This document shows positions 58,428-64,000 of a DNA stretch of 64,000 bases, piece by piece; positions within the stretch are counted from its first letter, which is position 1, and every line of letters begins with the position of its first letter. This DNA is from Halanaerobium praevalens DSM 2228. GTDB taxonomy: Bacteria; Bacillota; Halanaerobiia; Halanaerobiales; Halanaerobiaceae. The notes beneath the pieces were generated by a model. That model searched no databases and was not told where the DNA came from. It worked only from the letters and a program-made list of their open reading frames with translations. A program made the position numbers and the translations under genes. The DNA is taken from contig NC_017455.1 of assembly GCF_000165465.1 (NCBI RefSeq), forward strand, positions 1,550,001 through 1,614,000. The letters are read 5' to 3'.

Positions 58428-59294
58428 TTATCCTTTTACTGCTCCTGCTGTTAAACCAGCAACAATCCGTTTTTGAAAAATTAATACTAAAATAACTATT
58501 GGAATTGTTACCATAACAGCTGCTGCCATAATTTCTCCAAATGGTTCTTGACGAGCAAATTCGCCTGAAAAAAATTGAATAGCTACTGGCACAGTTCTCG
58601 CACTTGGATCAATAGAAGTAAAAGTTAAAGCAAATAAATATTCATTCCAAGCTTGAATAAATGATAACAAACCTGTTGTTACTAAAGCTGGAGCAGTAAG
58701 GGGTAATAAAATCAGATGAAAAGTTTGAAATGGAGTGGCACCATCTACTTGAGCTGACTGCATTATTTCAACTGGTAACTCTTTAAAAAAGGAAGTTAAA
58801 ACCCAGGTAGTAAATGGTAAAGTAAAGAGTAAATAACTAAAAATCATACTTATACGGGCACTTAAATTAAGAGCATTAATTACAGCATATAAACCTGAAA
58901 GAACTGTAACTTGTGGAAACATGGTCATTGCCAGTATTACATAAAGAGCAGGTGTTTTACCCTTAAATCTTAATTTACCTAAAGCAAAAGCTGCAAAAGA
59001 CCCTGTTAAAAGGGCTAAAATAGTAGTACAAGTAGCAACAATTGTACTATTAATTAATCCCCTAACAAAACCACCATTTGAAAAAATAGCTTTATAATTT
59101 CGAGTAAAAAATGATATCTCACCTGTATTTGGATTGCGTGGAATTAAAGTTGCAGGAGTCATATTTAATTGAGCTTCTGATTTTAAAGAAGAAACTATAG
59201 CCCAATAAAATGGAAAAAGTAGATAAATAACAATTACTGCTAGGACAAAATAGAATAATATTTTTCTTAGCTTCTCTTTGCTTTGTCTTCTCAT
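58428..59294 (-). CDS. Sugar ABC importer permease, MalG-like
   Basis: Permease of 288 residues with about six spans. The EAA loop is EIMQSAQVDGATPFQTFHLILLPLTAPAL, and AWNEYLFAL near the end is typical of MalG. Last gene of the binding protein-MalF-MalG unit; its ATG overlaps the MalF-like gene by 4 bp. No ATPase gene is in the unit, so a shared MsmK/UgpC-type ATPase is likely encoded elsewhere. Confidence 0.92.
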   Translation of the reverse strand: MRRQSKEKLRKILFYFVLAVIVIYLLFPFYWAIVSSLKSEAQLNMTPATLIPRNPNTGEISFFTRNYKAIFSNGGFVRGLINSTIVATCTTILALLTGSFAAFALGKLRFKGKTPALYVILAMTMFPQVTVLSGLYAVINALNLSARISMIFSYLLFTLPFTTWVLTSFFKELPVEIMQSAQVDGATPFQTFHLILLPLTAPALVTTGLLSFIQAWNEYLFALTFTSIDPSARTVPVAIQFFSGEFARQEPFGEIMAAAVMVTIPIVILVLIFQKRIVAGLTAGAVKG

Positions 59295-60361
59295 TCGGTA
59301 TCAACTCCCAGGGATTTCATATAAAAAATAGCAAAAGCAAAAATTATTATAAAAATTATTACTCCAATTGCAGAAGCCATTCCCATTTGTCTAGCCGATA
59401 TTAATTGAAAATAATTAAAACTTGCCATTGAATATCTTTTCTGAGATAACATTACCTGAAAAACATCAAAAACTCTTAAAGCATCTAAAGTTCTAAAAAT
59501 TAAAGCTACAGCTAAAGAAGGTTTTAATAAGGGTAAAGTAATATTAAAAAATTGTCTAAACTTACTGGCTCCATCCATCTCTGCTGCTTCATAAAGCTCA
59601 TTTGGAATAAGCTGTAAACCTGCTAAAATTAATAAAGCCATAAAAGGAGTAGTTTTCCAGACATCGACTGCAATAATTGCTGGAAGCTGTAAACTATTAT
59701 TACTTAAAAAAGAATAACTATTTTCTATAATTCCCAGTTTATCTCCAATCATATTAAATAAACCTGCTCTAGTTGGTTCAAACATCCATTCCCACATTCT
59801 AGCTGAAACAACAGTGATTACTGCCCAGGGAACTAACATCACTGCTCTCATGGCTCCTCTGCCCTTAAATTCACTATTAACTACTAAGGCAACTATTAAA
59901 CCCAAAACAGTTTCTAAAAAAACAGAAAATATTGTAAAGATCAAAGTATTCCAAACTGCTTGAATAAAATCAGGAGTTCGAGCTCCTACTACATATCTTT
60001 TCCCAAAAAAACTAAATTCAAATGAGGTTCTATATAAATGTGGATCACGTGGCAAAACTTTAATGGGCCTTTGATACTTTTTGTCTCCACTTTCCTGATT
60101 AACTTCTTGTTTGCCAGTTTTTTGATCAATTATCGGATCAAGTTCTTTTATTGTAACTGATAAAAGAGCTTTATAATTATCTAAACCTACAAAATTAGTT
60201 TCTTTACTTGAAGCAAATTCTTTATCAGTAAAACTTGTATAAAAAACTTGACCTAAAGGATATAATGCAATTATAATTAAAATTAAAAAAGCTGGTATTA
60301 ATAATTTAAAAGCTAATTTTTGTTCTTCTTTTGCCAAATTGGATGATTGCTTAGCTGCCAT
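59291..60361 (-). CDS. Sugar ABC importer permease, MalF-like
   Basis: Permease of 356 residues. After TM1 there is an external insert of about 90 residues (about 45-130, hydrophilic, rich in Lys/Asp), longer than in most MalF-like proteins of Firmicutes. The EAA loop is ELYEAAEMDGASKFRQFFNITLPLLKP. Between the binding protein gene (58 bp) and the MalG-like gene (4-bp overlap). Substrate probably an oligosaccharide such as trehalose or maltose, by family only. Confidence 0.91.
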   Translation of the reverse strand: MAAKQSSNLAKEEQKLAFKLLIPAFLILIIIALYPLGQVFYTSFTDKEFASSKETNFVGLDNYKALLSVTIKELDPIIDQKTGKQEVNQESGDKKYQRPIKVLPRDPHLYRTSFEFSFFGKRYVVGARTPDFIQAVWNTLIFTIFSVFLETVLGLIVALVVNSEFKGRGAMRAVMLVPWAVITVVSARMWEWMFEPTRAGLFNMIGDKLGIIENSYSFLSNNSLQLPAIIAVDVWKTTPFMALLILAGLQLIPNELYEAAEMDGASKFRQFFNITLPLLKPSLAVALIFRTLDALRVFDVFQVMLSQKRYSMASFNYFQLISARQMGMASAIGVIIFIIIFAFAIFYMKSLGVDTE

Positions 60362-60419
60362 TTATTATACCCCCTTTTTATAAAGCTGGAGAGTTTAAAC
60401 TCCCCAGCTTAAATTAACT

Positions 60420-61793
60420 CTATGGTTTTATTGGTTCTCCACTTTCAAAATTAGTGGTATCTTTTAAGTCTAATTCTAAATATTCAACAGCAGATTGAGC
60501 ATCACTTTCACCAGTTAAAACTGAATGTACAGCCTGAAAAAATAATTCTGATACTTGATTATAATTAGGAGCAGTTGCGGTAGAAGGACGAGCAACAGCA
60601 TTTGTAAAGACATCATAAAGACTATCAAAGAAAGGAGCTGCTTCTAATACATCCTCATCTTGATAAAGAGATTTAATTGTTGGATTAAATGCTCCCTCAA
60701 CAGCTCTCATTTTTTGAACTTCTTCTCCAGCTAAAAACATAGCTAATTTAGCTGCTTCTGCAGGATGTTCACTATATTGACTTACACCTAAATTCCAGCC
60801 ACCTAAAGTTGCTGCTGATTTACCACTGTCTCCGGCAGGTAAAGGAGAAACATTAAAATTACCAGCAGTTGCTTTACCTTCTTGACCTGCTAAAGCATAA
60901 GCATAAGGCCAATTTCTCATAAAGAGAGCATTACCAGCTTCAAACATTGAACGGGCATCTTCTTCACCCATTCCAGTGACTCCAGTTGGAGAAATAGTTC
61001 CTACCCAACCAGCAGCCTGATCTATAATTTCAATTGCTTTTTCATTATTAATAGTAATTTTTTGATCAGGACTAACTATTTGTCCACCACCATTAGAATA
61101 AGTCCATTCTAAAGCATCACAAGTTAAACCTTCATAAGCATCTCCCTGCCAGACATAACCATAAAAATCTTCATTTCCAGCTGCTTTTTCTTCTTCCATA
61201 ATGTACTTAGCAGTTTTTTCTAATTCTGACCAAGTTTTAGGAACTTCTCTATCATATTTTTCTAATAAATCAGTTCTGTAATATAAAAGCCCAGCATCTG
61301 TAAACCAAGGCATAGCAACTAAACGCCCATCAGTAGTAGTATTATTCTCTACTATAGCCTGAAAATGTTTATCAATAACTTCTTCAGCACCATAATCATA
61401 AAAATCTATAAAATGTTCAGCTAAATCTCCAGGCCAAATAACATCTATTTGATAAACATCTACTTTTGGACTTTCAGCTTCTAAAAACTGTAAATAAAGT
61501 CCTAATCGATCATTTGCCAAATCAGGAGTTTCTAAAACTTTAACTGTTATATTAGGGTTTCTTTCCATATACATTTCTGCAGCTTTAATTGTTAATTCTT
61601 TTTCTTGGCCTACAGCTCCCCCAGCTACTGTTAAAGAAATTTCATCTTCAACTTTTTCTGCCATCTCTTCTTCTTCTATTTCTTTTTCAGGAATTTCTTC
61701 GTCTGTAACTTGATCTTGACCAGTAAAGTAGAAAAAGGCTCCCCCAATAACTACCAAAGCAATTAATAGAAAAACTAAATTATTTTTTTTCAT
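60420..61793 (-). CDS. Sugar ABC importer binding protein, family 1, N-terminally anchored
   Basis: Solute-binding protein of 457 residues. The N-terminus is a hydrophobic segment (LVFLLIALVVIGGAFFYFTG) without a lipobox Cys, so it is probably held by an uncleaved anchor. A very acidic linker (about 33-51, mostly Glu) separates it from the sugar-binding fold (SLTVAGGAVGQEKELTIKAA; PWFTDAGLLYYRTDLLEKY; WQGDAYEGLTCDALEW). Similar to trehalose/maltose/sucrose (ThuE/AglE) binders. First gene of the unit. The ligand is not certain. Confidence 0.9.
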   Translation of the reverse strand: MKKNNLVFLLIALVVIGGAFFYFTGQDQVTDEEIPEKEIEEEEMAEKVEDEISLTVAGGAVGQEKELTIKAAEMYMERNPNITVKVLETPDLANDRLGLYLQFLEAESPKVDVYQIDVIWPGDLAEHFIDFYDYGAEEVIDKHFQAIVENNTTTDGRLVAMPWFTDAGLLYYRTDLLEKYDREVPKTWSELEKTAKYIMEEEKAAGNEDFYGYVWQGDAYEGLTCDALEWTYSNGGGQIVSPDQKITINNEKAIEIIDQAAGWVGTISPTGVTGMGEEDARSMFEAGNALFMRNWPYAYALAGQEGKATAGNFNVSPLPAGDSGKSAATLGGWNLGVSQYSEHPAEAAKLAMFLAGEEVQKMRAVEGAFNPTIKSLYQDEDVLEAAPFFDSLYDVFTNAVARPSTATAPNYNQVSELFFQAVHSVLTGESDAQSAVEYLELDLKDTTNFESGEPIKP

Positions 61794-61950
61794 TTATTTA
61801 CCCTCCTATTTTGTTGGCCTAAATTATTTGATCGAACTTAAAAATCACCCCACTTAATAATTTTAAAATTAATAATTAAATTTTTTATTCTTTTAAAAAA
61901 TTCTTACTATTTAACATTTTAACTATTAATTTAAATATTCCTGCAAATAA

Positions 61951-63468
61951 TCAATAATTAAGTAAATATTTTTCAGCTAATTCATCAGCAAACAAATAAT
62001 TATCAACAGCTCTAAAAGATTTTAAAATTGGTGAGTCTTTAGCTAAAATCTCTGCTATAATTTGATATGCTTGTTGTTGTTTAGCAGAATCACTAGTTAT
62101 TTTTAAATAATTAATTAAATTATTAAGTCTTTTATTTTTATAATTAAAATAGTTATTTGAAGAAGTTGAATAAAAATTATCAAATATAAATTCAAATTGA
62201 TTTTGATAAGTATAACTCATTAAAATTAACTGATTTTCAAAATTATTATTTTTAAGACTTTTTAAATATTCAAGCCAATCATATTTTTTGAAAATAAAAT
62301 CAATTTCTTTTTTTTCGAAATTTTGCTTTAAAAAAAGTGCAATTGCTCGACTTTGTTCACTATTATTAATATTTAAAAGAGCTAATGTATTTTTTTGAAT
62401 ATGATTATCAATTAAATCAATTGGATTATTTTTAAAATTTGAATTATTTAATAACTCATTTTCAGACTGAAACGAATTAATAATTGAATTATTATCTAGT
62501 TTAAATTTATTTTGCTTAAAAAATCTCTTTAATTTTTTTAGCTCAGTTCTATTGTTTTGTTCATCAGCAACTAATGCTAAAAAATAATAAAAATCTTTCT
62601 TTTTTTGTTTTAACTGATAATTATTAAAATAATTTTTATGATCTTGATAATATTTAAGCTCTTTTGTATTTAATTGATATAAATCAAATTTATTATAATC
62701 GTTTTTAAAATCCAAATTGGCAAAATTAAATTCAATTTGATTTACAGAGTTCAATTTTTTATTTAAATTGTTTTTTTGCCAATGCTCTTTATTTTTTTCT
62801 AATAAAAGTCTATCTTTTAAAAAATTTTTAACCCTAAATCTACCTGTCCCAATTGGTTTTAAATCAAATTTATTTTCTGAGGCAGCTTGAACTGCTATAA
62901 TTGCCATTGGTTTTTTAGCTAAATTATAAATAAAAGGATAATAAGATTCCTTTAACTCAATTCTTAATTGATATTCATCTATAACTTTAATACCCGAAAT
63001 ATTATTATCTGTCCCCTCTCTATAATTCTTATAGCCTTTAACTCTTTTTAACAAATCTGCATAAGGTGACTTGTTTTTTGGAGCAGCTAAATATTCAAAA
63101 TAATTTTTCCAAGCTTGTGCCTTAACCTTTCTCTCAGGCTGTGGAACCTCTATTCCTTTTTTTTCATATGCTTGAAAATAGATATCTTCTTTTAAAATAA
63201 AATCAAATACAGAAGCAGAATTATTTACTTCCCAACTTTTAGCCAAAAAGGGAACTATTTTTCCTTCTTGATCATATTTAACTAAATTCTCAAAAAGGTG
63301 ATTAATAATCATTAACTCACTTTCAGTTGAACCATAAATAGGATTTAAAGTAAAAGGCCTTTGCTTAATTTTTATTTTTAAATTATTTGTAGAATCAGCT
63401 GCCTTAAGATTAGGTACTAATAAAATAATAACTAAAAATGTTAAGAAAAAAATCTTTTTAAAATTCAT
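61951..63468 (-). CDS. Peptide-type ABC binding protein, SBP_bac_5 family
   Basis: Exported binding protein of 505 residues with a signal peptide (to about Ala24, NLKAADS) and no lipobox Cys. Family 5 segments: TLNPIYGSTESELMIINHLFENLVKYD, and PFLAKSWEVNNSASVFDFILKEDIYF. Residues about 230-420 are rich in Asn and Lys and poorly conserved, so specificity is doubtful. It lies after the oppF/dppF gene but beyond a strong terminator, so it probably has its own promoter. Likely carries peptides or a nickel-type ligand; unknown. Confidence 0.85.
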   Translation of the reverse strand: MNFKKIFFLTFLVIILLVPNLKAADSTNNLKIKIKQRPFTLNPIYGSTESELMIINHLFENLVKYDQEGKIVPFLAKSWEVNNSASVFDFILKEDIYFQAYEKKGIEVPQPERKVKAQAWKNYFEYLAAPKNKSPYADLLKRVKGYKNYREGTDNNISGIKVIDEYQLRIELKESYYPFIYNLAKKPMAIIAVQAASENKFDLKPIGTGRFRVKNFLKDRLLLEKNKEHWQKNNLNKKLNSVNQIEFNFANLDFKNDYNKFDLYQLNTKELKYYQDHKNYFNNYQLKQKKKDFYYFLALVADEQNNRTELKKLKRFFKQNKFKLDNNSIINSFQSENELLNNSNFKNNPIDLIDNHIQKNTLALLNINNSEQSRAIALFLKQNFEKKEIDFIFKKYDWLEYLKSLKNNNFENQLILMSYTYQNQFEFIFDNFYSTSSNNYFNYKNKRLNNLINYLKITSDSAKQQQAYQIIAEILAKDSPILKSFRAVDNYLFADELAEKYLLNY

Positions 63469-63526
63469 TTTTATCCCCCAACTAAATTAAATATTCTTGA
63501 TATTAATATTATTCTTTAAAAATAAT

Positions 63527-63565
63527 AAAATCCCTGCCTTAATTAAATTTAATTAAGACAGGGAA
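63527..63565 (-). terminator. Terminator of the oppF/dppF operon
   Basis: Minus strand: CCCTGTCTTAATTAAATTTAATTAAGGCAGGG, a long stem with one G-T pair, followed by ATTTTATTATTTTT. Confidence 0.85.
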
Positions 63566-63584
63566 AGAGATATAAGCTATTTAA

Positions 63585-64000
63585 TTATTCTTGTTCTAAT
63601 AAATGGCAGGCCGCAAAATGACCATCTCCATATTCTTTAAATTCAGGTTCTTTAACAGAACATAAATCAAAAGCTTTAGGACAACGAGGATGAAATCTAC
63701 AACCAGAAGGTGGATCTACTGGTGAAGGAACATCTCCTTTTAAAATAATTCTATCCTTTTTCTTTTTAGGATCTGCTTCTGGAATAGCAGATAATAATGA
63801 TTGAGTATATGGATGCATTGGATTTTGGAATAATTCTTCTTTTGAAGTTAATTCCACTATTTTACCTAAGTACATTACAGCTACTCGATCACTAATATGC
63901 TTCACTACACTTAAATCATGAGCGATAAAAAGATAAGTTAGCCCATATTCTTTTTGTAAATCCTGAAGTAAATTTACTACCTGAGCCTGAACCGATACAT
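63585..64000 (-). CDS. Oligopeptide/dipeptide ABC importer ATPase (OppF/DppF), partial
   Basis: C-terminal 138 codons of a peptide-importer ATPase; the frame is open to base 64000, so the N-terminus is beyond the right edge (an apparent start at 63905 is an internal GTG). Visible parts: [15 protein letters not shown] (D-loop region), [18 protein letters not shown] (H-loop) and the oligo_HPY C-terminal domain with [18 protein letters not shown] and the [14 protein letters not shown] cysteine motif. Last gene of its operon, closed by the terminator at 63527-63565. Confidence 0.93.
   Translation of the reverse strand, partial: VSVQAQVVNLLQDLQKEYGLTYLFIAHDLSVVKHISDRVAVMYLGKIVELTSKEELFQNPMHPYTQSLLSAIPEADPKKKKDRIILKGDVPSPVDPPSGCRFHPRCPKAFDLCSVKEPEFKEYGDGHFAACHLLEQE

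Noticed and set aside
1-64000. CRISPR array, tRNA or rRNA genes, prophage
   Set aside because: I saw no regular repeat-spacer arrays, no tRNA-like cloverleaf with CCA-end context, no rRNA and no phage structural or integrase genes.

Overview
The window is AT-rich, low-GC DNA with Lys/Asn/Glu-rich proteins, strong AGGAGG-type ribosome binding sites, many TTG/GTG starts and near-consensus sigma-A promoters. Gene content points to an anaerobic, fermentative, salt-adapted Firmicute, most like Halanaerobium (Halanaerobiales): Ktr potassium uptake, two sodium-coupled NSS transporters, sulfane-sulfur enzymes, ferredoxin-bearing ATPases, and nucleotide-sugar and lipid-linked-sugar enzymes that fit a diderm envelope. 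The genus is an inference; there is no rRNA or tRNA in the window to test it.

Layout. 1-4000: a ktrB-ktrA-histidine kinase operon (minus strand) behind a c-di-AMP (ydaO/yuaA) riboswitch. 4041-5524: an intact IS4-family element placed against the ktrB promoter. 5597-6244: dps with a Fur/PerR-like box. 6302-9375: a PTS-nanE-rpiR amino-sugar operon. 9396-15403: copper homeostasis (csoR, copA, copZ, a CPH-type ATPase) and a flavodoxin, with repeated CsoR-like boxes. 15624-25663: a sulfur region (YeeE/YedE transporter, CoA-disulfide reductase-rhodanese, a taurine/sulfonate-type ABC importer, two exported double-rhodanese proteins), interrupted by a group IIC intron. 25858-35203: envelope sugar genes (GT39 transferase; a LysR-WecE-ArnC-like GT2-ATP-grasp-ABC importer operon; rmlB). 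35280-44661: mixed genes (exported proteins, arsC, an OFA-type MFS carrier, exonuclease III, acyl-CoA ligase, M15 peptidase, L,D-transpeptidase, MarR regulator). 44754-48585: a DUF5320/NifX-like/MinD-ferredoxin/Mrp cluster with shared candidate MarR operators. 48712-54887: mnmH, two NSS transporters, a TrmA-family methyltransferase and mntP. 55040-58414: a HutP-family gene followed by a leader-attenuator and an ABC importer. 58428-64000: a sugar ABC importer without its ATPase, a peptide-type binding protein, and the end of an OppF/DppF gene.

How the genes may work together. The clearest regulatory logic is read directly from sequence: a riboswitch-terminator on K+ uptake, CsoR boxes on three copper promoters, a palindrome at the nan operon start site, matched palindromes on two promoters near a MarR gene, and an antiterminator/terminator pair next to hutP. 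The most promising systems for experiment are the HutP-attenuator-ABC unit, the MarR-linked MinD-ferredoxin/NifX cluster, and the compact operon that joins aminosugar, lipid-sugar, ATP-grasp and ABC import functions.
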